64,000 nt of DNA from NCBI RefSeq assembly GCF_012275445.1, contig NZ_JAAZQK010000018.1:1-64000 (forward strand), read 5' to 3'. The stretch's first letter is position 1; each line of letters starts with the position of its first letter. The position numbers were made by a program, and so were the translations under genes. The stretch is from Rhizobacter sp. SG703 (GTDB taxonomy: Bacteria > Pseudomonadota > Gammaproteobacteria > Burkholderiales > Burkholderiaceae_C). Below, piece after piece: positions 1 to 9,260 of the stretch. The notes beneath the pieces were generated by a model, which was given only the letters and a program-made list of their open reading frames with translations, was not told the origin of the DNA and did no database searches.

Positions 1-1054
<1,054 letters not shown>

Positions 1055-1072
1055 GCTGCGTGTGCGATCAGA

Positions 1073-2779
1073 TCAGACAAGCTCGCCGAAGTACAAACCG
1101 TGCGCCGGCAGCGTGAAACGCCGCCCGCTGCGCGAGCCTTGCAGCGCCGCGTCGAGTTGCGCCGCGACGACCGTGGTGGCAGGCGCCTCGAGATCGACGC
1201 TGAGCGGCTCGCTCCCGAGGTTGAACACGCACAGCAGCGACGCCCCCTCGACACCCACCTCCGGCGAGCGAACGAACGCCAGCACCGGCTCCGGCGCATC
1301 GATGAAGCGGATGTCGCCGCTGACCATCGCCGGCTGCTGCCGCCGCCAGGCCAGCAGCCGGCGCATGAAGTTCAGCGGCGAGGCGGCATCGCGCTCGTTG
1401 ACGTCGACCGCGCGCGCCGCGTGCTCGGCCGGCACCGGCAGCCACGGCTGCACCGCGCGTCCCTGGCTGAAGCCGGCATGCGGCTGCGAGTGCACCCACG
1501 GCATCGGCGTGCGGCAGCCGTCGCGGCCCTTGAACTCCGGCCAGAACGCGAGGCCGTATGGGTCCTGCACCTGCTCGAACGGGATCTCGGCCTCGATCAG
1601 CCCGAGCTCGTCGCCCTGCCACCAGCAGACGCTGCCACGCAGGCTCACCAGCATCGCGGTCGCGACCTTGGCGTACGCCAGGTCGGCGCCCGGGCCGCCC
1701 CAGCGCGTCAGCACGCGCGGCACGTCGTGGTTGCCGAACGACCAGCTGGCCCAGCCGTCGTGCATCTGCGCCTCGAGGTCCTCGACCTGCTGGCGGATGT
1801 AGGCGGCACTGCGCTCGGAGGTCAGCAGGTTGAAGCTGTAGGCCATGTGCAGCTTGTCGCCGCCGCGGGTGTAGTCGGCCATCGTCTTCAGCGAATCGTC
1901 GTCGCCGATCTCGCCGACGCTGGCGGCACCGTGCTCGTCGAGCAGCCGCCGCACACGCTGCAGGAACGCGAGGTTCTCCGGCTGCGTCTTGTCGTGCAGG
2001 TGGCGCTGCATGCCGTACGGGTTGCTCTCGCCGACGCTGCGCGTGTCGCGCGATTCGGCCGGCGGGTTGTCGCGCAGCAGCCGGTCGTGGAAGTGGAAGA
2101 TGCAGGCGTCGAAGCGGAAGCCGTCGACGCCGCGCTCCAGCCAGAAGCGGATGTCGGCCAGCACCTGGTCCTGCACCTCGGGGCAGTGGAAGTTCAGGTC
2201 GGGCTGGCTCGCGAGGAAGTTGTGCAGGTAGTACTGGCGCCGGCGCGAATCCCACTGCCAGGCCGAACCGCCGAACACGCTGAGCCAGTTGTTCGGCGGC
2301 GTGCCGTCGGGCCGCGGGTCGGCCCACACATACCAGTCGGCCTTCGGGTTGCTGCGGCTCGCGCGGCTCTCGCGGAACCAGTCGTGCTGGTCGGAGGTGT
2401 GCGACAGCACCTGGTCGATCATCAGTTTCAGGCCGAGCTCGTGGGTGCGGGCGATCAGCCGGTCGAAATCGGCCAGCGTGCCGAACAGCGGATCGACGTC
2501 GCGGTAGTCGGCGATGTCGTAGCCGAAGTCCTTCATCGGCGAGCGGAAGAACGGCGAGACCCAGATCGCGTCGACGCCCAGGCTCGCGATGTACGGCAAG
2601 CGGTCGACGATGCCGGCGATGTCGCCGACGCCGTCACCGTTGTGGTCGGCGAAGCTGCGCGGGTAGACCTGGTAGATCACGGCGCCGCGCCACCAGGCGG
2701 CGGGGTCGGCGGCCGGGCGGTGGCTGGAAGACGAAGTTGCGGCGGGCGCGCGGCGCGGTGCGGTGGCGAGGTCGGTCAT
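1073..2779 (-). CDS. GH13 alpha-glucosidase, first copy
   Basis: This 568-residue glycoside hydrolase family 13 enzyme should release glucose from imported alpha-glucosides in the cytoplasm; no signal peptide is visible. A Pro/Ala/Ser-rich N-terminal extension of about 27 residues precedes the barrel, which opens at AVIYQVYPRSF. The nucleophile is Asp224 in GFRFDA, the acid/base is Glu290 in VGEIGDD, and the transition-state Asp352 lies in FGNHDV. GDGVGD near residue 48 and the PPNNW loop near 161 are typical of oligo-1,6-glucosidase/alpha-glucosidase subfamilies. It is about 30 residues longer than the second copy at 53426-55039, mainly because of the N-terminal tail. It sits upstream of an ABC ATPase and about 31 bp downstream of a 17-bp palindrome, and is probably controlled by the LacI-type regulator at 4104-5138. 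Substrate specificity (maltose, sucrose, trehalose or other) is not resolved. Confidence 0.93.
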   Translation of the reverse strand: MTDLATAPRRAPAATSSSSHRPAADPAAWWRGAVIYQVYPRSFADHNGDGVGDIAGIVDRLPYIASLGVDAIWVSPFFRSPMKDFGYDIADYRDVDPLFGTLADFDRLIARTHELGLKLMIDQVLSHTSDQHDWFRESRASRSNPKADWYVWADPRPDGTPPNNWLSVFGGSAWQWDSRRRQYYLHNFLASQPDLNFHCPEVQDQVLADIRFWLERGVDGFRFDACIFHFHDRLLRDNPPAESRDTRSVGESNPYGMQRHLHDKTQPENLAFLQRVRRLLDEHGAASVGEIGDDDSLKTMADYTRGGDKLHMAYSFNLLTSERSAAYIRQQVEDLEAQMHDGWASWSFGNHDVPRVLTRWGGPGADLAYAKVATAMLVSLRGSVCWWQGDELGLIEAEIPFEQVQDPYGLAFWPEFKGRDGCRTPMPWVHSQPHAGFSQGRAVQPWLPVPAEHAARAVDVNERDAASPLNFMRRLLAWRRQQPAMVSGDIRFIDAPEPVLAFVRSPEVGVEGASLLCVFNLGSEPLSVDLEAPATTVVAAQLDAALQGSRSGRRFTLPAHGLYFGELV

Positions 2780-2809
2780 GCGGATCGATTCAGGACGGCC
2801 GCATCAGCG

Positions 2810-2826
2810 TTGTAGTTTGACTACAA
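2810..2826. promoter_or_regulatory. Candidate operator palindrome upstream of the first alpha-glucosidase
   Basis: The sequence TTGTAGTTTGACTACAA is a perfect inverted repeat of 7-base arms around a 3-base centre, 31 bp upstream of the glucosidase start at 2779. A related string, TTGACTATA (against TTGACTACA here), lies at about 5162-5170 just upstream of the LacI-type gene. An operator for that regulator is therefore plausible. LacI-family sites usually have an even-length centre, which argues for caution. Confidence 0.5.
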
Positions 2827-2884
2827 ATACGGGTACTTCTGCAGGTTGGGCGCTACTGTAGCGAGCGATCTGAATCGAGAAAGA

Positions 2885-2920
2885 GAGGGTTTACCCTTGT
2901 TTTGAACAGGCAAAACCCTC
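2885..2920 (-). terminator. Possible terminator hairpin after the decayed gene
   Basis: GAGGGTTT (2885-2892) and AAACCCTC (2913-2920) pair perfectly across a 20-base loop. They lie directly after the stop of the decayed gene at 2923. On the minus strand a pyrimidine-rich run follows, but there is no clean T tract. It would separate the decayed gene from the glucosidase transcript. Confidence 0.35.
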
Positions 2921-2922
2921 AC

Positions 2923-4018
2923 TCAAACCGCAGCCGGCTGAACCGGATTTCGACTGTGCGCCGCCCGCTGATCAGCGATCCGGAACAACAGGTAGAGCAT
3001 CACGAGGGTGCCGATCGCCAGGCCAAGGCCGGTTCCGCGCCGGCTCTTCGCCGCCTCGACCGACTCCGGCGACCAGACTTGCCAAGCTCGATTCCGGACA
3101 GTTGAAAGCGCCAGAACTGCACGAAGGCGTCGAGGTCGGGCGCGTCGAGGCCCATCAAACCGCGCAAGGGCCGCAGGTCGCGCGGCACGCGTTTGCCGAA
3201 CAGATCGGCTTCGATCTTCGCCTTCGACTCCGAGGGCAAGGTGCCCCAGCTTGGCAGGCCCGTCAACAGCTTGCCCGCAACCTTGACCACTCCGTCTGCC
3301 GAGAGGATCAGTTGCTGACAGGGGCGGAACGTGCCTGCACGCCGGGCCGAATGCGGATGCCTGCAAGCGCCTTGCGGGTTTCAATGCATTCACTCAACGC
3401 ATCGCAGAACGGGCCGTCCAAGGTCCCGTTGGAACGCTGATCGATGCGGGCCGGACGAGGCAGTGCACCCGCTTGTCCGACCACCCGAAGCGGCCCTCCG
3501 CCGATGCCGGATCCTTCCGTCAACGCCAGCCCTTTCAGCAGGGAGGTGAGCGCCCGGGGAGACGCCACGTGGACCTCCAGCGTCGTCAGCGTGCGGTTGC
3601 CTCGCAGACCCTTGCCGAGAGTCAACGCCCTGTCTGCGCCCATGTCCAGGATCTGGAGTACGAGCGACGTCGATGTCGCGTGCGCAGCAATGCCGGGCCC
3701 CGGCTGATCCAACCATCTTCCGCTGTGCGCTTCGATGCGCAAGGTTTGCAGGTGCTGCATATCTGGAAGCCCGGCTGCCACGGCGCACAGCGCACAGCGC
3801 ACCATCCGACATCACACAATTGCGAAAGGCCAGGCTCGCGACCCCATCTGCGCTGCTTTCGACGGCACGTGCGCGGCGGGACCGAGGTGTTCGATCTCCT
3901 GGCGGACCTTGCGTGGGACCTTCGACATGTCCAGACTCTTCAGCCAGTCCGACAAGGTCTCGGCTTGCGGCGCATGACTGCCGCGCACGATCTGCGATCT
4001 CGGCCCCACTCGATTCAT
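2923..4018 (-). pseudogene. Decayed gene with leucine-rich-repeat-like segments and a C-terminal membrane helix
   Basis: The reading starts at ATG 4018 behind a strong ribosome site (GGGAGGGG), giving MNRVGPRSQIVRG and a charged, Leu-rich N-terminus. The frame then has to be switched repeatedly to follow conserved-looking text. An LRR-like stretch (SLAFRNCVMSDGALCAV) is near 3800-3840, then MQHLQTLRIEAHSG and LTTLEVHV follow in another frame. Next come QLILSADGVVKVAGK and a charged segment near 3100-3290. The end is a hydrophobic helix (GLAIGTLVMLYLLFRI) and a stop at 2923. About four frameshifts are needed, while both neighbours are intact, so true decay is more likely than sequencing error. 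The original function is unknown; a membrane-anchored LRR protein is my best reading. It interrupts the regulator-to-glucosidase interval. Confidence 0.6.
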
Positions 4019-4103
4019 CGACCCCTCCCGCCTCGTTGACGACGACGGTGAGCGGCGCCGGCCGATCGATGGTTCCAATGCGTCGCGAACCTGTGCCTGG
4101 CGG

Positions 4104-5138
4104 CTACGTGTCCCGAACGATCAGCTCCAGCGGCAGCAGCACCGAGTCGTCGCCGTCCAGTACGATGCGCACCGCGGTCTCGCCCTTCGCGATCGCGTTC
4201 TGGCGGATCGTCGTCAGCCCGGCCGCACGCGCGGCCGCGATGTCGTCGAAGCCGACCGCGGCCACCAGTGTGGTACCCGGCCAGTCGACCACCACGCTGC
4301 GCGCCGCGAGCGCCATGCGGTCGCTCATCGCGACCAATGCAATGCGGCGGAACGGCGCGAGCCGCTCGCGCATCGCCTGCGCCGCCTGGGCCGCCGCGGC
4401 CTCGGGCTCGCTGTCGTCGACCGGCGCCCAGACCACGCGCCGCTCGTCGAAGCCGTGCGCGCGCACCGCCTGCGCATAGCCACTCAAGCGTTCCGACGTG
4501 ACGAACGGGCTGCGGTCCGGGTTCGCACCCAACGCCCGCGAGCGCTCGTCGTCCTCGAGCGGAAACGCGATCACCAGCACCGCATCGGGCCGCGCCGCCA
4601 ACGCATGGCCCATCGCCAGCGCCGCACCCTGGCGGTCGTCGAGGCAGACCGACGGCGTGCCCGGCACCTGCGTGTCGACCAGCACGATCGGCTTGTGCGC
4701 CGCCTGCACCTGCGGCACCACCTCGGGGCCGATCTCGGCATGCACGATCAGCGCGTCGGCGGTGGTCTGGAACGCCGCCTGCAGCAGCAGCTGGCGGCCG
4801 AGCTTCGGGATCAGCTGCAGGCTCAGCCCGCGCAGGTCGAGCTGGCGAGTGACGCCGCGCAGGAAATCGAGGCTCAGCTCGTCGCCGAAGGCATAGCGCA
4901 GGTCGTGGTGGAACACCACCGCGACCTCGCGCAGCTCGCGCCGCCGCAGCGCGCGGGCCATCATGTCGGGCCCGTAGTAGCCGAGCTCGCGCGAGCGGGC
5001 GAGGATGGAGTCGCGCAGGTCCTTCGACAACTGCGCCGGCCGGTTGAACGCGTTCGACACCGTGGTGCGGCTCACGCCCAGGCTCGCGGCCACATCGGCC
5101 AGCGTGAGTCGCGAACGTTCGGGCACAGGTTTCGGCAT
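4104..5138 (-). CDS. LacI-family transcriptional regulator
   Basis: This 344-residue repressor-type regulator has an N-terminal helix-turn-helix and hinge (LTLADVAASLGVSRTTVSNA at about 11-30). A periplasmic-binding-protein-like ligand domain follows (VDTQVPGTPSVCLDD, then VAAVGFDDIAAARAAGLTT near the C-terminus). The length is normal for the family. It lies upstream of the first glucosidase/ATPase pair in the same orientation and is the only LacI-type gene in the window, so it probably controls alpha-glucoside genes in the manner of AglR. That role is inferred. It is divergent from the kinase-fold gene at 5200, with a 61-bp shared promoter region. Confidence 0.9.
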   Translation of the reverse strand: MPKPVPERSRLTLADVAASLGVSRTTVSNAFNRPAQLSKDLRDSILARSRELGYYGPDMMARALRRRELREVAVVFHHDLRYAFGDELSLDFLRGVTRQLDLRGLSLQLIPKLGRQLLLQAAFQTTADALIVHAEIGPEVVPQVQAAHKPIVLVDTQVPGTPSVCLDDRQGAALAMGHALAARPDAVLVIAFPLEDDERSRALGANPDRSPFVTSERLSGYAQAVRAHGFDERRVVWAPVDDSEPEAAAAQAAQAMRERLAPFRRIALVAMSDRMALAARSVVVDWPGTTLVAAVGFDDIAAARAAGLTTIRQNAIAKGETAVRIVLDGDDSVLLPLELIVRDT

Positions 5139-5199
5139 CGGGTCGTGGGGAACAGGGCGCGTTGACTATAGCGTCGCACCCGGCAGAATCCGGCCCGCC

Positions 5200-6315
5200 A
5201 TGACGACCCACCCGCCCATCGACATCGAACACCTGCGACGCCAGCATCAGCTCGACTGGGTCGCTTCCGGCCGCGACCTCGTGGTCGGCGATGCCGCCAC
5301 GTGCCCGCTGCCTCCCGACGAGCTGATGCGCCTCGACGCCCGCCACCCCGCGGTGCGCGAGGTGCACGACAGCGGCCTGACCGCCGAGGTGTTCCGCGTG
5401 CAGGCCGGCGGCCGCGACTGGGCCGTCAAGCGCGCCCGCGCCGCCTGCAAGGTGCAGGGCGTCGACGGCCAGACCTCGTTCCTCAACGAGGTGCAGCGCC
5501 GCGCCGAGATGGCCGCGCTGCCCTCATTGCAGCGCGCCGGCCTGAGCCCGACCGTCTACGCGTCGCTGAAGCAGGGCCTGATCGTGTCGCCGTGGATCGC
5601 CGGCGCACCGGTGAGCGACTGGGACGAGACCAGCCTGCGCCAGCTGTTCGACACCGGCCTGGCGCTGCTGCGCGCCGGCTTCTTCGAATGGGATTTCTGC
5701 CCGGGCAACGTGCTGCGGGACGCGCGGCAGGTCTGGCTGTTCGACTACGGCTACCTGTATCGCTTCGACCCGCGGCGGCACTTCAACAGCGCCGGCACCG
5801 GGCTGAGCGCGCCGCAGCACCACCTGGCCGAGCGCATCGAATCGCGCCATGTGTTCGGCGGGCTGCTGCGGCTGGAACTCGAGCACGGGGCCGACGCCGC
5901 GCTGCGCGCGTTCCGCCTCGAAAAGTCGATCGCGCTGGAGGCGTACCAGCGCCTGCGCAGCCTGCTGGCCGCCGACGGCGCGACGGCGACGGTGCTGCAG
6001 TGGCTGGACGGGATCTGCGCCGGCTGGCGCGCCGCGCTCGCCGGCAGCTTGTCCGACCTGTACCTGCGCGAAGCCTGGCGCTCGCATGCGACCGACCTGG
6101 CCGACGACCTGGCGGGCCAGACCTGCACGCCGACGACGCTGGCACGCGCCGACTGGCTGCTGGACGCGCTGCGGCTGCACCACGCGGCGCTGGCGGCACA
6201 ACGCGTGTGGCCGGCCGCGGAAGCCGCCCTCGACCGGCCCGGCCTGATCGCGCTCTACGAGCAGCGCCGGCGGCAGGCGGTGGCGTACCAGCTGCCCCGC
6301 ACCACCCACGCCTGA
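5200..6315 (+). CDS. Kinase/phosphotransferase-fold protein of unknown substrate
   Basis: This 371-residue cytoplasmic protein looks like an atypical protein-kinase/aminoglycoside-phosphotransferase-fold enzyme. WAVKRAR near residue 75 resembles the ATP-binding lysine strand. WDFCPGNVL at about 165-173 resembles the catalytic-loop D-x4-N motif, and WLFDYGY shortly after resembles the metal-binding DFG-like segment. The C-terminal half is helical with no recognised domain. ATG 5200 was chosen because upstream codons in frame overlap the divergent regulator. No substrate is evident. Its only context is the divergent LacI-type gene, so a role in sugar phosphorylation is possible but speculative. 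Confidence 0.6.
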   Translation: MTTHPPIDIEHLRRQHQLDWVASGRDLVVGDAATCPLPPDELMRLDARHPAVREVHDSGLTAEVFRVQAGGRDWAVKRARAACKVQGVDGQTSFLNEVQRRAEMAALPSLQRAGLSPTVYASLKQGLIVSPWIAGAPVSDWDETSLRQLFDTGLALLRAGFFEWDFCPGNVLRDARQVWLFDYGYLYRFDPRRHFNSAGTGLSAPQHHLAERIESRHVFGGLLRLELEHGADAALRAFRLEKSIALEAYQRLRSLLAADGATATVLQWLDGICAGWRAALAGSLSDLYLREAWRSHATDLADDLAGQTCTPTTLARADWLLDALRLHHAALAAQRVWPAAEAALDRPGLIALYEQRRRQAVAYQLPRTTHA

Positions 6316-6498
6316 TTCCCGGCAGCCGTGCCCCGCCGTCTACTCCAGATGGCAGGGACATGCATCGGCCGCGCGAATGGCCCGATCTGGAAAAGGCCTC
6401 CTGACAACTGCCGACAGTCGGATGGCGTCGGTCCTACGATGCCCGACCTTTCCGGACAAATTCCGGATCAGTTCAGCCAGATCTCCAAGGACAGCCCC

Positions 6499-7575
6499 AT
6501 GCTTTTCGACCCGACCACCCTCCGTTCGCTGACGCTGCGCAACCGCGTCGTGATGTCGCCGATGACCCGCAACCGCGCGATCGAGGCCAACACGCCGAAC
6601 GCGCTGATGGCCGACTACTACGCGCAGCGCGCCGGCGCCGGGCTGATCATCACCGAAGGCACCTCGCCGTCGCCGAACGGCCTGGGCTACGTCCGCACGC
6701 CGGGCCTCTACAACGCCGCCCACGCCGCCGGCTGGAAGCTGGTGACCGATGCGGTGCATGCCAAGGGCGGCAAGATCGTGATCCAGCTGATGCACACCGG
6801 CCGGGTCGGCAACCTCATCAACATGCCGGCCGGCGCTGAAGTGATCAGCCCGACCGCCACCGTGCTACCCGGCGAGATCCACACCGATGCGAAGGGCATG
6901 CAGCCGCACAGCGCGCCGCGCGCGATGACGCAGGCCGACATCGACCACGCGGTCGCAGAGTTCGCGGCCTCGGCCCAGCTCGCGATCGAGGCCGGCTTCG
7001 ACGGCGTCGAGCTGCACGGCGCGAACGGCTACCTGATCGAGCAGTTCCTGAACGGCAACGTCAACCAGCGCACCGACGGCTACGGCGGCAGCGCGGCCGG
7101 CCGCAACCGCTTCGCGCTCGAGGTGGTGCGCGCGGTGGCGAACCGCATCGGTGCCGGCAAGGTCGGCATCCGGGTGTCGCCGCACGGCGTGTTCAACGCG
7201 ACCGGCCCGTTCGACGGCGTCGACGAACAGTACATCGCGCTGGTGAAGGAGCTGTCGGCGATCGGCCTGCTGTACGTGCACGAGCTCGACCATTCGGCGA
7301 TGGGCGCGCCGCCGGTGCCGGCCGCCACCAAGGCCGCGCTGCGCGAGGCCTTCAAGGGCCCGTTCATCCTGGCCGGCGGCTTCGACCGCACGACCGGCGA
7401 GAAGGCCCTGCAGGCCGGACAGGCCGACCTGATCGCCTACGGCAGGCCGTTCATCTCGAACCCGGACCTGGTCGAGCGCATGAAGAAGGACGTGGCGCTG
7501 ACCGCGCCGGACTTCTCGACCTTCTACACGCCGGGATCCAAGGGCTACACCGACTACCCGGCGCAGCTGAGCTGA
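6499..7575 (+). CDS. Old Yellow Enzyme family alkene reductase (NemA type)
   Basis: This 358-residue FMN-dependent NAD(P)H ene-reductase acts on activated C=C bonds and often on nitro compounds. Visible family marks are the N-terminal LFDPTTLRSLTLRNRVVMSP, the RAGAGLIITEGT strand, and the substrate-binding His/Asn pair in VELHGANGYLIEQFLN. The flavin-contacting NQRTDGYGGS and the C-terminal FILAGGFD and YGRPFISNPDL are also present. The start at 6499 is supported by AAGGAC eight bases upstream; the longer frame from 6328 has no family similarity. The gene stands alone and converges on the DUF1161-like gene. Confidence 0.92.
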   Translation: MLFDPTTLRSLTLRNRVVMSPMTRNRAIEANTPNALMADYYAQRAGAGLIITEGTSPSPNGLGYVRTPGLYNAAHAAGWKLVTDAVHAKGGKIVIQLMHTGRVGNLINMPAGAEVISPTATVLPGEIHTDAKGMQPHSAPRAMTQADIDHAVAEFAASAQLAIEAGFDGVELHGANGYLIEQFLNGNVNQRTDGYGGSAAGRNRFALEVVRAVANRIGAGKVGIRVSPHGVFNATGPFDGVDEQYIALVKELSAIGLLYVHELDHSAMGAPPVPAATKAALREAFKGPFILAGGFDRTTGEKALQAGQADLIAYGRPFISNPDLVERMKKDVALTAPDFSTFYTPGSKGYTDYPAQLS

Positions 7576-7594
7576 CAACCGCCGGCCCGGCGCT

Positions 7595-8383
7595 TCAGAG
7601 CTTCGGGCCGCGCGGCAGGCCGGCCGCGTCGTAGACCTGCCGGTGCGAGAACCAGGACCACGCCCAGGCCAGCAGCGGCAGCAGGAGGGCGGCCAGGGTC
7701 CAGGGCCAGTGCTCGACCAGCGCATCGGTCGTGGTCGCGATGAGGCCGGGGCCTTCCGGCGGCAGCGGGGGCGGATCGCGCATCAGCGGTTCGTCGCGGG
7801 TGTCGGCGACCGCCGGCACCGCAGGCGCGACGGCCGGGGGCATCGCCACCGGGCTGGCCGCGGGCTCCGGCGGCTTCACCGGCACGGGCTTCACGGCGAC
7901 CGGCTTCACCGGCTCCGGCGGCTTCGCCGGCTCGGCCCTGGACGGCGACGGGGTCGACGCAGCCGGCGCGGAAGCCCGCACTGCCACCCGCGGTGCGGCG
8001 CTCACCGCACTGGCTGCCGTGGCCGCGCTGGCGGCGCCCGCCACCGGCGGCGTCACCCCGCGCCGGTAATGCAGGATCTTGAAGGCCCCGCCGTCGCAGG
8101 TGCCGACCACCTTGGCGCCCGGCGGCAGCGGCGTCGAGGCCGGCACTGTTTCCAGCGTGCCGAGCGCGTCGGCCGGAATGCGCGTGGCGACCGTGTCCTT
8201 GAACTGGTCGCAGGCCGGCGACTGGGCCAGCGCCGCCGTCGCCCCGCCGAGGCCGGCGGCGCACAGCCAGGGCGCCAGCAGGCGCCGCGCAACGAGACGG
8301 CATCGGCCGCCGGTGGAGGATGAAGACGTCAATTCGTGTGCCAAGCTCATGAGTGGTTGTACTGCTCTGCCCAGTGAGCGCAT
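7595..8383 (-). CDS. Exported DUF1161-like protein with a Pro/Ala linker and C-terminal membrane helix
   Basis: This 262-residue protein has an N-terminal signal-like helix (LLAPWLCAAGLGGATAALAQ). A short domain follows, in which ACDQFKDTVATRI and VVGTCDGGAFKILHYRR match the DUF1161 pattern as I know it. A long low-complexity Pro/Ala/Val/Lys linker then includes repeats such as KPVAVKPVPVKPPEP. Near the C-terminus is one helix (WPWTLAALLLPLLAWAWSWF). DUF1161 proteins are normally small single-domain periplasmic proteins, so the linker and second anchor are unusual. The start could be 8383 or ATG 8350; neither has a clear ribosome site. Function is unknown, presumably envelope-related. Confidence 0.6.
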   Translation of the reverse strand: MRSLGRAVQPLMSLAHELTSSSSTGGRCRLVARRLLAPWLCAAGLGGATAALAQSPACDQFKDTVATRIPADALGTLETVPASTPLPPGAKVVGTCDGGAFKILHYRRGVTPPVAGAASAATAASAVSAAPRVAVRASAPAASTPSPSRAEPAKPPEPVKPVAVKPVPVKPPEPAASPVAMPPAVAPAVPAVADTRDEPLMRDPPPLPPEGPGLIATTTDALVEHWPWTLAALLLPLLAWAWSWFSHRQVYDAAGLPRGPKL

Positions 8384-8447
8384 GGCGACGCAGGGTACGC
8401 CATGTTCGGTGCGTAGTGTGCCCGGGCTGTGCAGGCATCATCACAAC

Positions 8448-9185
8448 ATGTCACGAATCGCGATTGTCAGCGCCATGGCGCAGGAGCTGCACGGCTTGCA
8501 GCATCGCTTGTCCGACGCCCATTGCCAGCGGCGCGCCGGCCGCGAGTTCTGGCTCGGCCGGCTCGGCGCGCACGACGTGGTGCTGGTGCTGTCGGGCATC
8601 GGCAAAGTGGCGGCAGCCACCACCGCGACGCTGCTGCTGGCCGGCGGCTTCGAGGTCGACCGCATCGTCTTCACCGGCGTGGCCGGCGGGCTCGGGCCGG
8701 CGCGCGTCGGCGACATCGTCGTCGCCGACGGGCTGGTGCAGCACGACATGGATGCCTCGCCGCTGTTCCCGCGCTACGAGGTGCCGCTGTACGGCCAGGC
8801 CCGCTTCGACGCCGATGCCGGGTTGTCGGCCGCGCTGAGGGCGGCCGCGGCGTCGGCGCTGGCCGGGCTGCACCTCGATCACCTCGCGGCATTCGGCGTC
8901 GTCGATCCGCAACTGCGCACCGGCCTGGTCCTCAGCGGCGACCGCTTCGTCGCCAGCGCGTCCGAGGCGGCGGCACTCCAGCAGGCCTTCCCGGCCGCGC
9001 TCGCGGTCGAGATGGAAGGCGCCGCGGTGGCCCAGGCCTGCCGCGACTTCGGCGTGCCGTTCGCGGTGCTGCGCTGCATCTCGGACCGCGCCGACGACAG
9101 CGCGCACGTCGACTTCCAGCGCTTCATCGACGACGTCGCGAGCCGCTGCACCGTCGCGATCCTGTCCGCGCTGACGGAAAACTGA
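8448..9185 (+). CDS. mtnN: 5'-methylthioadenosine/S-adenosylhomocysteine nucleosidase
   Basis: This 245-residue purine-nucleoside-phosphorylase-fold hydrolase removes adenine from methylthioadenosine and S-adenosylhomocysteine, supporting methionine salvage and relieving methylation inhibition. It has the N-terminal IAIVSAMAQEL, with the general-acid Glu region. VFTGVAGGL, VEMEGAAVAQ and ISDRADD follow, the last carrying the catalytic Asp. Length is typical. Start ATG 8448 is the first in-frame codon giving the family N-terminus. It is divergent from the DUF1161-like gene and precedes the phosphonate operon without obvious functional link. Confidence 0.9.
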   Translation: MSRIAIVSAMAQELHGLQHRLSDAHCQRRAGREFWLGRLGAHDVVLVLSGIGKVAAATTATLLLAGGFEVDRIVFTGVAGGLGPARVGDIVVADGLVQHDMDASPLFPRYEVPLYGQARFDADAGLSAALRAAAASALAGLHLDHLAAFGVVDPQLRTGLVLSGDRFVASASEAAALQQAFPAALAVEMEGAAVAQACRDFGVPFAVLRCISDRADDSAHVDFQRFIDDVASRCTVAILSALTEN

Positions 9186-9197
9186 TCCAGTCATCTA

Positions 9198-9217
9198 GAC
9201 GTCACGACGACGTCACG
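9198..9217. promoter_or_regulatory. Paired GACGTCACG repeats upstream of the phosphonate operon
   Basis: GACGTCACG occurs at 9198-9206 and again at 9209-9217. The two copies are 11 bp apart, about one helical turn, each containing the palindrome GACGTC. They lie 44 bp upstream of the first gene of the AEP operon. A binding site for the GntR-type regulator encoded at the operon's end is a reasonable guess. Confidence 0.45.
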
Positions 9218-9260
9218 GGCGATTCCTACAGTGGGCTGCGTTGTCCACCCCGGAGTTCCC

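Noticed and set aside
5005-5199. Longer N-terminus for the kinase-fold protein
   Set aside because: The upstream part overlaps the helix-turn-helix coding region of the divergent regulator and contains no conserved text.
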